This document shows positions 54,401 through 63,649 of a DNA stretch of 64,000 bases, piece after piece (within the stretch, counting starts at the first letter, position 1; every line of letters starts with the position of its first letter). The stretch covers positions 1 through 64,000 of the forward strand of contig CALUST010000025.1 in the NCBI GenBank assembly GCA_944323505.1, read 5' to 3'. The notes beneath the pieces are model-generated. The model did no database searches. It was given only the letters and a program-made list of their open reading frames with translations, and had not been told where the DNA came from. The stretch is from an uncultured Bacteroidales bacterium (GTDB lineage: Bacteria > Bacteroidota > Bacteroidia > Bacteroidales > UBA932). The position numbers were made by a program, and so were the translations under genes.

Positions 54401-55069
54401 ACGGACAACAAGACCAAGCCTCAGCCGACTTCCATGCCGGCCACCTGGGATGACTATACAGTGACGACCGAACTCCAGACTGTCTCAGGAGATGTTGTCG
54501 ATCTGTATTCTACGTTGAGTGTCAACTTCATCAGCGTATCATGGACTCCTACAGGCGGCTCAATCCCGTTCGATGACGATGCGATAAATGAAGCATATAT
54601 GGCAGATTTTTCAAACGCAACGACATTCCCGTCAATCGCATTTGAAGAAGTGAAGGTTGTCGAAAAGGTAAGTTATGTCGGGGCAGCAGGTAAAGCCGTG
54701 AATTTTGATCCGGAGGGAAAAAGGGTTAAATTCAACGGAAAGCCAAGTCTTGACGATAACGGGCTTCCTGAATACAGATATGCGTCATTCAAAGTGACCA
54801 AGCCGGGAACAATTTATTTCTTGCTCCGCTCGGGAAAGAATGAAGATGACGGCAGAAATGCAACTGTTGCTCTTGCTAAGGACGTCGGAGGTCAGATACA
54901 GGTAGTAGAACTTTATTCTGGTTTTGCGAAAACATCTGGCTCAGATGCTTTGAGCGTCGAATTGACAGAAGAACATTTAAGCGGGACAAACACTACTGCA
55001 ACAGTCTACATTTTCAGTAAAGATAATACTGTGAATCTGCTTCAGTTGGGTTTCACCCCTGCGGAGTGA
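51485..55069 (+). CDS. Large multidomain surface glycan-binding lipoprotein (Fn3, beta-helix, repeated C-terminal domains)
   Basis: This 1194-residue lipoprotein (lipobox MATGC; ATG 51500 is an alternative start) follows susD. It has two Fn3-like domains (about residues 40-140 and 155-255), a parallel beta-helix like the DUF4957/DUF5123 proteins of pectin loci (about 260-570), and three C-terminal beta domains that look like diverged repeats, each ending in a hydrophobic strand (VVLTELEWS, VNFISVSWTP, VNLLQLGFTP). No lyase catalytic pattern was recognised in the helix, so it is probably a surface pectin-binding protein that feeds SusCD. The last domain, from about base 54570, is visibly richer in A/T and uses different codons from the rest of the gene. 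Confidence 0.8.
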   Translation: MNISYMKKIFSILSVGLSAFALSFMATGCVEEVPEVVEDLNLSTLLMPTGTSATVSSADGHTVTFSWANSNNATQYLLQIYRFDTADAPEQVTAEILEGMTPEEVTAEPSESGTTSSVTVELEREYSYYARVCAQNTEVETLGDSKWAAFPYPVDTYTVMDPIEGFSLVSRTDKTITVSWAVASDDEDGINQIRISPNPDDPESAFKSYPVTGEETGTVLDGLDPSTRYTVAAHYNSANRGELHVWTRPSTEGATTVNTEEGFNQALIEAADYATPPLKIVLAYNDGTPYQMGQMDVLGPVEIYGEQTESGESPVVYGYFNLRSPSLTEYKYTDDFTDPETPVEKTLTKILGGTSIRLEALSFNGNEYGYGRNITVGEDFPAESLVSVNVLNCDFTRYEFGIFYDNSKKINYDKVKYESVYVSDISGDGGDNIDIRGENKINSFEIRNSTFTNGIRTFFRADKAAIASFVFANNTMNNLCSLDDGNNKGLFNIRGTAQVFEVKNNLFLNMDGCEGRTVMFPAQATAFPTTVSGNYYFNLTDTFFYTEKDDPSADEFPQSAATAGGGAVLEDDPCYNSGRNILNVTSATVLAAKAGDPRWLTEYVKEPDPELVAVEPGYVWDLTDQNVWFDMIDESCVRGNTKFVIGEDPIKVTEDGFEFTAEPVVSYSGIPDDCAMAFLVEQPGSIFVSTQKAGAGTVNDHITVAVGDAEGTSATVMGSVFAGAESQKIVFDKLVPGEKHLVWLYACGPVVLTELEWSDDVNTGSTAVANPEVTPDESVAGALSLSWAAVGNASKYIISFGARESEEYGENEYLVETTATTYSWESFPDGTWTVNVQAMAADPDKNDNSEIVPVSVTVAAPEQTPMAAGELTQDDMEFLYAVTAGASNETPIHYKGFLFTARSGKAFKFNRSDNYGAFFNTGGQSDITEDRAGRSIRFIAAGPGKLTYVVCSNGDNERDHGVSVNYAGDANITDNKTKPQPTSMPATWDDYTVTTELQTVSGDVVDLYSTLSVNFISVSWTPTGGSIPFDDDAINEAYMADFSNATTFPSIAFEEVKVVEKVSYVGAAGKAVNFDPEGKRVKFNGKPSLDDNGLPEYRYASFKVTKPGTIYFLLRSGKNEDDGRNATVALAKDVGGQIQVVELYSGFAKTSGSDALSVELTEEHLSGTNTTATVYIFSKDNTVNLLQLGFTPAE

Positions 55070-55098
55070 CACTTATGAAAAAATGACATATTGAAGAA

Positions 55099-55135
55099 AG
55101 AGGGCGGGTCAAAAGTCAGACTCGCCCTCTTTTTA
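55099..55135 (+). terminator. Terminator after the pectin susCD operon
   Basis: AGAGGGCG pairs with CGCCCTCT around GGTCAAAAGTCAGACT, followed by TTTTTATT. 55099-55130 matches the reverse complement of 23887-23918 at 31 of 32 positions. The remaining gap to 55245 shows nothing else. Confidence 0.9.
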
Positions 55136-55245
55136 TTCTCCTGATGGAGTCGGTTCCAAATATTCGGTTCTCAAAGAGGAATAATTCCTTTTGCCCCGTC
55201 CCCTCATTTATGATGGCATGTCAAAGGCTGTTGGCAGAGGCTTGC

Positions 55246-57507
55246 TCATGCCCTGCTGATCCTGATGACATTGCGGGACAGGCGTATCTTCGATATGACC
55301 TTGTCCAGTTCGAGATTGCTGGTGACAGAGAGTTTGACAGTAATCTCGTATGTGCCGTTACGGCTGTTCTCATTCACATTGAATGACCGTATCGACGCCT
55401 TGAAGATGTTGATGGTGTCGATAATCTCGTTGATGACGGACGGCTCATGCGCCGCAGTCACACGCAGCGTGACCTGGAAACTCGACGTGCTCGGCGAGTC
55501 GCTCCACCTCACTTTCTGTATCCTGTACGGATATTTCTCTATCAGTCTTGCGGCATTAGGACATGACATACGGTGTATCTTGATCCCGTCCTTGATAGAG
55601 ACGAAGCCGAATACGTCGTCACCGAACACAGGATTGCAGCATTTCGCCATCTTGTAGTCGAGATTCTTGAGATTCCTGGCATCTATCACCAGGATGTCGT
55701 CCGACGAGACTTTCTGTGCATCTCTGCGTCTCGGTTGTGTCCCTGCCTGGCTGTCATCCGGTTGCTTGTCCGCAGCCTGCTGCCTGTCAGGGTCGCTTGC
55801 CCTGTCCGTTGCCGGTGCACCGTTCGGACCTGCCGAGACTTCCGTTATGAGATCCTTCATGTCGGAGATGTTGACGGTGCCGTCTCCGACAGCCGCATAG
55901 AATGCGTTGAGAGTCTTGAACTGGAGCCTCTTCATTATGGCAGCCATGATGTCATCCGTCAGTTCCATCTTCCAGTTCTTCAGACGGCGTCTTAGGAGTT
56001 CCTTCCCTTCGGCCGCTTTCTGGAATTCCGCCTCACTGAGCTTCTGCCGTATCTTGCTTCGGGCCTTGGATGTCACGACGATATTGAGCCAGTCCGGCGA
56101 CGGCTTCTGGTTCTTGCCACTCATTATCTCCACTATGTCCCCGGTCTTCAGCCTTTCCTTAATTGGCACTGCTTTACCGTTGACTTTGCCTCCCGTGCAT
56201 TTCACTCCCAGGTTGGAGTGGATGTCAAATGCGAAATCCAGGACTGTCGCCCCTGCCGGAAGTTTGCGGAGTTCTCCGGTCGGGGTGAACACGAATATCT
56301 CTCCGGAAGGGGGAGAGGGGAGTTCGTCATGATAGTATCTGCTGTCCCCGGTCTCTCCCGGATGCTCCAGGATGTTGCGGACGGAGACCAGCCATTTGTC
56401 GAGCGTGGCCTCATGCTTGATGCCCTTGTAGGACCAGTGCGAGGCCAGCCCGTTCTCTGCCATGTCATCCATCCTCTTCGTCCTTATCTGGACTTCGAGA
56501 TATACGTTGTCACTGTTTCTGACGGTGATGTGCAGGGATTCGTATCCGTTAGGCTTAGGGTTGGATATCCAGTCCCTGAGCCGGTTGGTGTCGGACTCGT
56601 ATTCCTCCGTCACATAGGAGAACACTTTCCAGCAGAGGGAGTGCTCGGTCTCCCTGTCAGTGTCACAGTCTATTATGAAACGGATGGCGAACACATCGTA
56701 GACTCCTTCGAACGGGACTTTCTGCTTCTGCATCTTCCTCCATATCGAGTAGGCCGTCTTCGTCCTGATTTTCAGCTTGTATCTGATGCCTGCGTCAGAC
56801 AGTTTCTGTTTCAGCGGCTCGATGAACTGGGTCATCAGGGCCTGGCGGTCTTTCTCAGAGGCTTTCAGCTTGTTCGTTATCGCTCTGTACTGCTCCGGCT
56901 CGGCATATCTGAAATAGATGTCCTCCATCTCGCTTTTCATGTTGTACAGGCCCAGCTGATGTGCAAGCGGGATGTACAGCATGAGCGTCTCAAGTATCTT
57001 CCTTTCGCGCGAGAGTTTCGGGAAAATGTCAAGGGAGCGCATCACTTCCAGCCTGTCGGCCAGTTTGAGCACGGTGACGCGCGGATCTTTCGAGTAGGAT
57101 ACTATGAGTTTCTTGTAGTTGTCAGCCTCAAGCCGTGTATCCTTGGGCTTGATGGTCGAAATCTTGTTCAGCCCGTCCACGATGGTGAGCACATCGCTGC
57201 CGAAAATGCTTTTCCCTGCAGCCTGTCTCCCGTCGTCTGCCCAGGCCGTGCCTGCTATGAACTTGCCTGGATCAGTCTCTTCGCCGAATCTCATGGCCTC
57301 GTGCAGGAATATAGCCGCTATGCACTCAGCCGGAAGACCTATCTCGTCCGTGGCGATGCGCGCGACATTTAGAGGATGCTCCAGGAAGGGGCTCCCGTTG
57401 CCTCTTGTCTGACCGTCAAGGGACTTCTCTGCTATCTTATAGGCTTCCCTTACGAGAGCCTTTCCGTTGTCGTCAAAATTGGGGAAATAAGTCTCGATAA
57501 CATCCAT
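55246..57507 (-). CDS. relA: RelA/SpoT homologue with degenerate hydrolase domain
   Basis: This 753-residue stringent-response enzyme has an N-terminal HD-type domain (about residues 20-185), a (p)ppGpp synthetase domain (about 220-360; VYDVFAIRFIID, NPKPNGYESLHITVRN), a TGS domain (about 385-450; FVFTPTGELRKLPAGATVLD) and a C-terminal ACT domain. The hydrolase signature is altered: LHEAMRF replaces the usual HD-x-x-EDT motif (E70 for Asp) and KLADRLEVMR replaces KLADRLHNMR. It is therefore probably a synthetase with little or no hydrolase activity. The ATG at 57507 is used; the longer frame starts at a TTG. It is the last gene after uvrB. Confidence 0.9.
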   Translation of the reverse strand: MDVIETYFPNFDDNGKALVREAYKIAEKSLDGQTRGNGSPFLEHPLNVARIATDEIGLPAECIAAIFLHEAMRFGEETDPGKFIAGTAWADDGRQAAGKSIFGSDVLTIVDGLNKISTIKPKDTRLEADNYKKLIVSYSKDPRVTVLKLADRLEVMRSLDIFPKLSRERKILETLMLYIPLAHQLGLYNMKSEMEDIYFRYAEPEQYRAITNKLKASEKDRQALMTQFIEPLKQKLSDAGIRYKLKIRTKTAYSIWRKMQKQKVPFEGVYDVFAIRFIIDCDTDRETEHSLCWKVFSYVTEEYESDTNRLRDWISNPKPNGYESLHITVRNSDNVYLEVQIRTKRMDDMAENGLASHWSYKGIKHEATLDKWLVSVRNILEHPGETGDSRYYHDELPSPPSGEIFVFTPTGELRKLPAGATVLDFAFDIHSNLGVKCTGGKVNGKAVPIKERLKTGDIVEIMSGKNQKPSPDWLNIVVTSKARSKIRQKLSEAEFQKAAEGKELLRRRLKNWKMELTDDIMAAIMKRLQFKTLNAFYAAVGDGTVNISDMKDLITEVSAGPNGAPATDRASDPDRQQAADKQPDDSQAGTQPRRRDAQKVSSDDILVIDARNLKNLDYKMAKCCNPVFGDDVFGFVSIKDGIKIHRMSCPNAARLIEKYPYRIQKVRWSDSPSTSSFQVTLRVTAAHEPSVINEIIDTINIFKASIRSFNVNENSRNGTYEITVKLSVTSNLELDKVISKIRLSRNVIRISRA

Positions 57508-57543
57508 AACCAACACATTTAAGTCCAAAGTTAACGAAAAAAT

Positions 57544-59745
57544 TCACTCTTTCCAGACTTTCAGGTATTCTTTGAGAGCCCACATCTCGTCACGGTATTT
57601 GGCGGCGGCGAGGAAGTCCAGGTCTGCGGCGGCCTTTTGCATGTTCTTCCTGGCCTGTTCTGCAGCCTTCTCCACCTGCCCCCGGGTCATGGATCTGATG
57701 ACAGGGTCCTGCAGGACTGCCGCAAGGTCGGCCTCGATGTATCCGTCCTTGTAGGCCGAATTGGTCTCCCTGACCGAATCATGCCCCAGCCCGACTGAGA
57801 TACGCCCCTTGCCGAGGTCGCTCGGATCCGGAATGTAATGCGGGTCATCGTATGAGTTCGCGGCGGAAACCTTGCCTGAAACGGTGTTGGCGAGTCTCGG
57901 ATTGCGGCCTTTCCCCGGCTGGAAGCCGTCTGCGGCATCCGCTTCCTGACCGTAGCCTGAGACAAGGGAGTTCTTCTTGATGCCCACCTGGGTAGGGGTG
58001 ATATTGTGCTTCTTGTTGTATTCCATCTGCTTTGCGCGCCGCCTGTCAGTCTCGTAGATGGTCTCCTGCATGGATTTGGTGATGGTGTCCGCATACATGA
58101 TGACCAGTCCGTTGACATTCCTCGCGGCACGGCCAGCGGTCTGGGTGAGCGACCGGCCGGATCGCAGGAATCCTTCCTTGTCGGCATCCAGGATGGCCAC
58201 AAGCGACACGGACGGGATGTCCAGACCTTCCCTCAGCAGGTTGACACCGACCAGCACGTCGAACAGCCCGTTCTTGAAGTCTTCGATGATTTCGACCCTC
58301 TCGAGAGTGTCCACGTCGGAGTGGATGTACCGGCAGCGGACACCCATGCGTGTAAAATATTTCTCGAGTTCCTCCGCCATGCGCTTGGTGAGTGTGGTGA
58401 CCAGTACCCGTTCATCCTTCTCGGCCCTCACGCGGATCTCTTCAAGCAGGTCATCTACCTGGTTCTTCGTCGGCCTCACTTCGATAGGCGGGTCGAGCAG
58501 TCCTGTAGGCCGCACCACCTGCTCCACCACGAGACCTTCCGATTTCTCCAGTTCATAGTCCCCAGGCGTCGCGCTGACATAGACCTTCTGCCCTGTGATG
58601 GCTTCAAATTCGTCGAATTTGAGCGGACGGTTGTCCGCTGCGGCCGGGAGCCGGAAGCCATATTCGATGAGTACAGACTTGCGTGAATGGTCACCGCCGT
58701 ACATCGCCCTTATCTGCGGCAGGGTCACGTGGCTCTCGTCGATGAACGTGATGAAGTCCTTCGGGAAATAGTCTATCAGGCAGAACGGCCTCATCCCCTC
58801 GCTTCTCCCGTCAAAATATCTCGAATAATTCTCTATCCCGGGGCAGTAGCCCATCTCCTTTATCATTTCCAGGTCATATTCCACCCTCTGTTTCAGACGC
58901 TTGGCCTCAAGCGGCCTGCCGATGTCCTGAAAATACTCGTACTGCCTCATCATGTCATCCTGTATCTGGCTGACGGCCTTGGCAGAACGCTCCCTTGTGG
59001 TGACAAAATTGTTGGCAGGGTATATCGACACTTCGTCCAGACTGTCTATGAACGCGCCTGTGACAGGGTCGATGACCGAGATGCTGTCCACCTCGTCCCC
59101 GAAGAACTCGACCCTCACTGCATTCTCCCCGTATCCGATGCAGATGTCCACAGTATCGCCCCTGACCCTGAATGTTCCCCGCTTGAAGTCCGTCTCTGTC
59201 CTTGAATACAGGGCATCCACCAGCTGGTACAGAAGCCTTGTCATGCTCCTTGTCTCGCCTTTGCGCACTGTCACTGTCTGGGCATGGAAATCCTCAGGAT
59301 TGCCTATGCCGTAGAGGCATGAGACACTCGATATGACGATGACATCGCGTCTTCCCGAAAGCAGGGACGACGCCGCGCTCAGCCTGAGTTTCTCTATCTC
59401 GTCATTGATGCTCAGGTCCTTCTCTATGTATGTGTCAGTAGTCGGTATGTATGCCTCCGGCTGGTAATAGTCATAGTATGATACGAAATACTCAACGGCA
59501 TTGTTCGGGAAGAATGACTTGAACTCCCCGTAGAGCTGGGCCGCAAGCGTCTTGTTGTGGCTCAGAATCAATGCAGGCCGCTGGAGCCTTTCTATGACAT
59601 TCGCCATGGTGAAAGTCTTCCCGGACCCCGTCACGCCGAGCAGGGTGACAGCATCAGTCCCGCTGTCCAGTGCCGAGCACAGCCCCTTGATGGCCTCCGG
59701 CTGGTCCCCGGATGGCTTGTAGTCGGATACTATCTTGAATTTCAT
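57544..59745 (-). CDS. uvrB: Excinuclease ABC subunit B
   Basis: This 733-residue nucleotide-excision-repair helicase loads UvrC at lesions after UvrA hands over DNA. It has Walker A GVTGSGKT (37-44), the beta-hairpin [10 protein letters not shown] (90-99), the DEAD-box-like [13 protein letters not shown], helicase motifs such as RAARNVNG and the C-terminal UVR motif. It is longer than the usual 660-680 residues: after [18 protein letters not shown] an extra Gly/Asn/Asp-rich stretch of about 55 residues precedes the UVR domain. The start follows the metallophosphoesterase stop by 4 bp. Confidence 0.97.
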   Translation of the reverse strand: MKFKIVSDYKPSGDQPEAIKGLCSALDSGTDAVTLLGVTGSGKTFTMANVIERLQRPALILSHNKTLAAQLYGEFKSFFPNNAVEYFVSYYDYYQPEAYIPTTDTYIEKDLSINDEIEKLRLSAASSLLSGRRDVIVISSVSCLYGIGNPEDFHAQTVTVRKGETRSMTRLLYQLVDALYSRTETDFKRGTFRVRGDTVDICIGYGENAVRVEFFGDEVDSISVIDPVTGAFIDSLDEVSIYPANNFVTTRERSAKAVSQIQDDMMRQYEYFQDIGRPLEAKRLKQRVEYDLEMIKEMGYCPGIENYSRYFDGRSEGMRPFCLIDYFPKDFITFIDESHVTLPQIRAMYGGDHSRKSVLIEYGFRLPAAADNRPLKFDEFEAITGQKVYVSATPGDYELEKSEGLVVEQVVRPTGLLDPPIEVRPTKNQVDDLLEEIRVRAEKDERVLVTTLTKRMAEELEKYFTRMGVRCRYIHSDVDTLERVEIIEDFKNGLFDVLVGVNLLREGLDIPSVSLVAILDADKEGFLRSGRSLTQTAGRAARNVNGLVIMYADTITKSMQETIYETDRRRAKQMEYNKKHNITPTQVGIKKNSLVSGYGQEADAADGFQPGKGRNPRLANTVSGKVSAANSYDDPHYIPDPSDLGKGRISVGLGHDSVRETNSAYKDGYIEADLAAVLQDPVIRSMTRGQVEKAAEQARKNMQKAAADLDFLAAAKYRDEMWALKEYLKVWKE

Positions 59746-59749
59746 TGCT

Positions 59750-60949
59750 TTACAGGCTAATCGTCTTGCTTTCTCCCCAGACTATCCCTGGTCTGCATCC
59801 AGTGTTCCAGAGGCATTCCCTTGCAGTGAGCATCCCGGAGCCGGTGTCAACCGTCACGACGATGAACGACAGCAGGGTCTCATCTGATGATGATTCAAAA
59901 CCTTTCATAGGGGAGTCCACCCGGAATACCGGCAGGCTGACAGTGCCGTCCGGCCCGTGCCACGTATAGAACTCGTTGTAGTTCATGTCCCCGTGGAAAT
60001 AGGCTTTTATCTCGTCGTTGTCGCGGATGAAATCTTCCAGGACCCGCCAGTTCCCTTTTGGCTTTCTGTCCGTTGTCCTCACAAGACAGGTGTCTGTGAG
60101 CAGGTTCTGGAACTTGTCAATGCCGTTGATGTCGTGTCTGCCGTTCGGGTTGGTGAAGTGTTTCGCATCGGCCTCAGGCGGGTCATGAGTGAAGATGAGC
60201 GTCGGGATGTCCTCGTCTCCTGCTGTCTCCTGTCCATACCATTCTCTCATGGCGGAGTCCGGCCACATGCCCATGAACACGAATCTTATCCCGTCCATGA
60301 CGAATGAATAATGAGTCTTGTCCGTGCTGTAGTCGAAATCATCGCAGTCGTCCCGGCCGGCATCCGCTCCGTTGCCCGTCATTGTATGGTAGATGCCAGC
60401 CGCACTTGCATCATCCGTTTCCGGTTCAAGCGGCTTGGGGTATCCTATGGCATTGGAGATGTCGTGATTTCCCGGGACAAGATACAGGTGCGGCTTGTCA
60501 TTGCATTCTGTTGCCACCTCCTCTGCGTCCCCTGCCCCTGTCGTGCCTGGTCTCCCGCTTGCTGATGCAGCGTTGTCAGACTGTCCTCCTATTGTGAAAT
60601 ATACGCTCCAATCACGACAGAACTGTCTCCATGACTCTGTGGCACTCTGTACCCCGTCTTCCATCCTGTTGGCGATGTCACCGGTGCATATCACGAAATC
60701 AGGCTTCCCGAACACTTCCCCTGCGCCTGTCCCTCCGTCATCCGGCAGGGTAGCCGACTCCAGCATTGTGAAAGTACTCAGCATCGCACGGCTCACGGAG
60801 TCCGCGCCTGTCTCTGCTCCTCTGAAATCCCTCACCAGCCCGTAGTGGACATCCGAGCAGTATATGAATCTGAGTTGCCTGTCCTTGCCGGCAATGTTGC
60901 CGCTGAACAGCAATAAAATGGCCATGGCAGCCAGAGAAATCCTATTCAT
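59750..60949 (-). CDS. Secreted calcineurin-like metallophosphoesterase
   Basis: This 399-residue protein has a type I signal ([10 protein letters not shown]). Its metal ligands are D33 and H35 in CSDVHYG, then [27 protein letters not shown] and [11 protein letters not shown]. The last motif has GDMN where most of the family has GHxH. The substrate is unknown; it may remove phosphate from organic phosphates in the periplasm. It is 4 bp upstream of uvrB and downstream of a porin and a lipoprotein gene with which it may form a phosphate-related group. Confidence 0.85.
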   Translation of the reverse strand: MNRISLAAMAILLLFSGNIAGKDRQLRFIYCSDVHYGLVRDFRGAETGADSVSRAMLSTFTMLESATLPDDGGTGAGEVFGKPDFVICTGDIANRMEDGVQSATESWRQFCRDWSVYFTIGGQSDNAASASGRPGTTGAGDAEEVATECNDKPHLYLVPGNHDISNAIGYPKPLEPETDDASAAGIYHTMTGNGADAGRDDCDDFDYSTDKTHYSFVMDGIRFVFMGMWPDSAMREWYGQETAGDEDIPTLIFTHDPPEADAKHFTNPNGRHDINGIDKFQNLLTDTCLVRTTDRKPKGNWRVLEDFIRDNDEIKAYFHGDMNYNEFYTWHGPDGTVSLPVFRVDSPMKGFESSSDETLLSFIVVTVDTGSGMLTARECLWNTGCRPGIVWGESKTISL

Positions 60950-61020
60950 AACATCAATGTCAATCCGACAAATTTAACAATTATAATTTAAATGTATGCC
61001 ATAATACATGAGGCAGACTC

Positions 61021-61028
61021 CAAAGGTA
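61021..61028 (-). promoter_or_regulatory. Candidate -7 element for metallophosphoesterase-uvrB-relA
   Basis: TACCTTTG on the minus strand matches TAnnTTTG just after the hairpin at 61042-61075 and 72 bp before the start at 60949. A second match, TAAATTTG, is at 60969-60976, 20 bp before the start. Either could drive the downstream genes. Confidence 0.45.
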
Positions 61029-61041
61029 TGGTATCAGCAAA

Positions 61042-61075
61042 GAGGGGATGACTTTCACTTTTGAGTCATCCCCTC
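61042..61075 (-). terminator. Hairpin after the lamin-tail lipoprotein gene
   Basis: GAGGGGATGACT pairs perfectly with AGTCATCCCCTC around a 10-nt loop. On the minus strand only TTTG follows, so termination may be partial. It has the GAGGG/CCCTC design of the other terminators in this window. Confidence 0.7.
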
Positions 61076-61108
61076 CTATATATCAGTCCGGCATTTCAGG
61101 CTTGTGCC

Positions 61109-62182
61109 TCATTCCCAGACAACCTTGTCCTCGGAGACTTTCGCTGCCCCGTTGTTTGTGGTCCCTTGTGTGGCTGCCATTATATACCAGTCTCCTGTCC
61201 CGTCAGTCTCACGTGCGAACGAGCCTTCAGAACTGTCATATACGCCTGCTTCTTCTCCATCGGTCTTGAGCGGATTCCTGAACACGTCCAGCGATTTGCC
61301 CTCAGGGTCGTACAGTTCGATTTTCAGAGCTTTGTCTGCCGAGAGCCCCGAATCGAAGACCGGAGACAGGTCCGGATTGTCTTCTGCCGCTTTCTTTGAC
61401 CATACTGTCAGATAGCCGTGAGCCTTGATGATTGTCCCTGCTGCTGCAGTGTAGACGGTCTCAGTCTCGCCGACCTCGTCTTCCCTGGTGAAATACACAC
61501 CTTCGATATCAACATCGGTTTCAGACATATTGTAGAGTTCGATGAACTTGTCATTGCCGTTGATTTCGTTGAGCCTTATGACAGAGAAGTCGATTGCCGG
61601 CTTGTCGGAAGGGTCATCAGCAGGATTGTCGTCCGGATTGTCAGTAGGGTCGTCAGTCTCCTCGTCTTTGTCCGCCTCACTGGTGTTGCTTCTTCCTTTT
61701 GTGCCTCCGGTGACAGATTCCCATGCGGAGCCGCCGTCCTCGGTCCTTGCGTATGTGCAGCCTGTCTCAAGGGCAGGTACAGTCACTTGGTCTATGATGG
61801 CGTAAGCCTCGTCGAGAAGGACAATCTTGTCTCCGCCAGAAGAAATGCCGAAAGAGAAATCACCGCCTTCGGCAGAGTCTTTTGAACTTGTGATGACAAG
61901 GAATCCGCCTGCGGCAATCTTGCTTCCGCCAGGGAAGGTGTATTCCTCATCTGTCCCCTTGTCGTCCTGTACATGGTAGCCGCTCAGGTCGATTTCCGCG
62001 TCTGTCGAATTGTAGAATTCAATCCAGTCAGCGTCGTCTGACTTGTTTGATGATACCTCATTGATGAAAAGCCCGGTCACATCGGATGGTTCTGTGCCCG
62101 GCTCGACATCGTCCTTGCAGCCTGACAGCACCATTGTTCCGGCTGCCATTGCTGCGATTGTCAGAAATTTGATAGTCTTCAT
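61109..62182 (-). CDS. Lipoprotein with two lamin-tail domains
   Basis: This 357-residue lipoprotein (lipobox LSGC) has two lamin-tail (LTD) immunoglobulin-like domains. The first is at about residues 36-165 (FINEVSSNKSDDADWIEFYN, HVQDDKG, GGFLVITSS) and the second at about 205-345 (IRLNEINGNDKFIELYN, GVYFTRED, HGYLTVWS), joined by an Asp/Asn/Pro/Glu repeat linker. LTD domains in bacteria are often linked to secreted nucleases and phosphatases and probably bind surfaces or substrates. No catalytic residues are seen. It follows the porin gene by 30 bp, so they are likely cotranscribed and work together. Confidence 0.85.
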   Translation of the reverse strand: MKTIKFLTIAAMAAGTMVLSGCKDDVEPGTEPSDVTGLFINEVSSNKSDDADWIEFYNSTDAEIDLSGYHVQDDKGTDEEYTFPGGSKIAAGGFLVITSSKDSAEGGDFSFGISSGGDKIVLLDEAYAIIDQVTVPALETGCTYARTEDGGSAWESVTGGTKGRSNTSEADKDEETDDPTDNPDDNPADDPSDKPAIDFSVIRLNEINGNDKFIELYNMSETDVDIEGVYFTREDEVGETETVYTAAAGTIIKAHGYLTVWSKKAAEDNPDLSPVFDSGLSADKALKIELYDPEGKSLDVFRNPLKTDGEEAGVYDSSEGSFARETDGTGDWYIMAATQGTTNNGAAKVSEDKVVWE

Positions 62183-62212
62183 TTCGTCTTATTTGTTTAT
62201 TGTGATTATTTG

Positions 62213-63649
62213 TCAGAATGAGATCATCAGCCTCAACTGGAGCACATGGAAGTCTATCCCGTCCGGCCTTGCCTCGCTCAGAGGCTTGTTCCCGGCTGTG
62301 ATCTGTCCCTTCGAGTCCGCATACTTGTCATTGTCCATGAACAGATAGTTCAGCCCTATCAGTATGTTGCTGACCGGATACCAGTTGAGGTTCGCGCTAT
62401 AGGAGTATGCCATGCCGCCTGTAATGGGGGAGCGCATGTCGTGGAAATCGTTGAGGTTCAGGTGGCTGATGCGTGCGCTCAACTCCAGGTTGCCTCCTTT
62501 CCTGCTGACATTGACTCCTCCGAACTCCGCATCTTCGGGGCTGTATCTCCTCTGCTGTCCGAGTATCATCCATGATGCAGTGGCATACCACCCGGCAAAT
62601 TCGGCATTCTTGAGAGGCTCGCGTCCGCCTCCGTTGTACTTGTATCTGTTGAGGTCGGTGAAGAGATATTCTCCGTATGCGAGAAACTTGTTCCATCTGA
62701 ATGCAATCTCCGCCCCGTAAGTGGTGTAGTGATTGACATTTCCGACTTCCGCCTGTACGAATCTCCTTCTGTCCGTCCTGCTCTCGGGGAATGTCCTGAA
62801 CAAGGCAATGCGGTCTTCTGTCCCGCCTGCATCCGGTCGGCGCCAGCTGGCATATCCTCCGACATGCAGAGTCATGTTGTCATCGTTGATGACGGGCACG
62901 GCTATCCTGCCCGTGAATCCGTATCCGTCGCTGCCTCTGTTCCTCTCTTTGTGGATGAGGTCAACCTGCTGGCCGAATACTCCTCCGGACACCCACCAGT
63001 ATTTCCCCCACCATGTAGCTGCCACCCCGAGCCTGCGCCCTCCGGCAAGGGCGTCCACTGCCATAGGTCTTTCGTTGGCCATGATGTAGCGGGAACTTGT
63101 GATGCGCTCGAGGCTCATAGGCTCCTTGAAATGTCCTGCCTGTACCGAAAGGTGGTCACTGAATTTGTATCCGAGGTACATGTCCTTGATTTCAACTTCG
63201 TTATATGCGAAGTCCAAGTCGAATTCGGCGAACCATCTTTCGAAGAGTTCCGCCTTGATGGCAAATCTGGCGCGGCGAATGCTCACGCCGTTGCTGAAAC
63301 GGAATATGCCGTCGTCCTCTTCCAGGTCCTTGTTGATCTTGGAGGCGAGCCCGTCCACTGGTTGGGTCGGGATGTAGAATGATGCGTCAGTGTATATCCG
63401 GTTGTCCAGCCAGATGTGGAATTTCCTGTCCTTTGATTCGAAGTGGATTTTCCCGTCCTTGAAATATGCCGACGCACTGATTTTTTTCCCGTCGTACGGA
63501 AGTTTCCAAGCCTGCTCTTCTGTCTTTTCTCCTTTGGCCATGCCATTGGCGGAAGCCGTGTCGGCTGTCCCTGCGGCAGAGGCGGGGAGACACATTAATA
63601 ACATTGCGGCCAATGCCGTCATAGTTCTGTCAAGACCGTTCATTTTCAT
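62213..63649 (-). CDS. Phosphate-selective porin O/P-family outer-membrane protein
   Basis: This 478-residue outer-membrane beta-barrel has a signal peptide ending near ASAAG and the OprO/OprP family pattern: RRARFAIKAELFERWFAEFD, YLGYKFSDHLSVQAGHFKEP, SRYIMANERP and a final strand LQLRLMISF. It would form a trimeric anion channel for phosphate or polyphosphate. It is first in the operon, before the LTD lipoprotein. Many family members in Bacteroidota have no proven phosphate specificity. Confidence 0.88.
   Translation of the reverse strand: MKMNGLDRTMTALAAMLLMCLPASAAGTADTASANGMAKGEKTEEQAWKLPYDGKKISASAYFKDGKIHFESKDRKFHIWLDNRIYTDASFYIPTQPVDGLASKINKDLEEDDGIFRFSNGVSIRRARFAIKAELFERWFAEFDLDFAYNEVEIKDMYLGYKFSDHLSVQAGHFKEPMSLERITSSRYIMANERPMAVDALAGGRRLGVAATWWGKYWWVSGGVFGQQVDLIHKERNRGSDGYGFTGRIAVPVINDDNMTLHVGGYASWRRPDAGGTEDRIALFRTFPESRTDRRRFVQAEVGNVNHYTTYGAEIAFRWNKFLAYGEYLFTDLNRYKYNGGGREPLKNAEFAGWYATASWMILGQQRRYSPEDAEFGGVNVSRKGGNLELSARISHLNLNDFHDMRSPITGGMAYSYSANLNWYPVSNILIGLNYLFMDNDKYADSKGQITAGNKPLSEARPDGIDFHVLQLRLMISF

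Noticed and set aside
56218..57372. Long plus-strand frame opposite relA
   Set aside because: It is entirely antisense to a conserved gene, and its residue composition is typical of a shadow frame.
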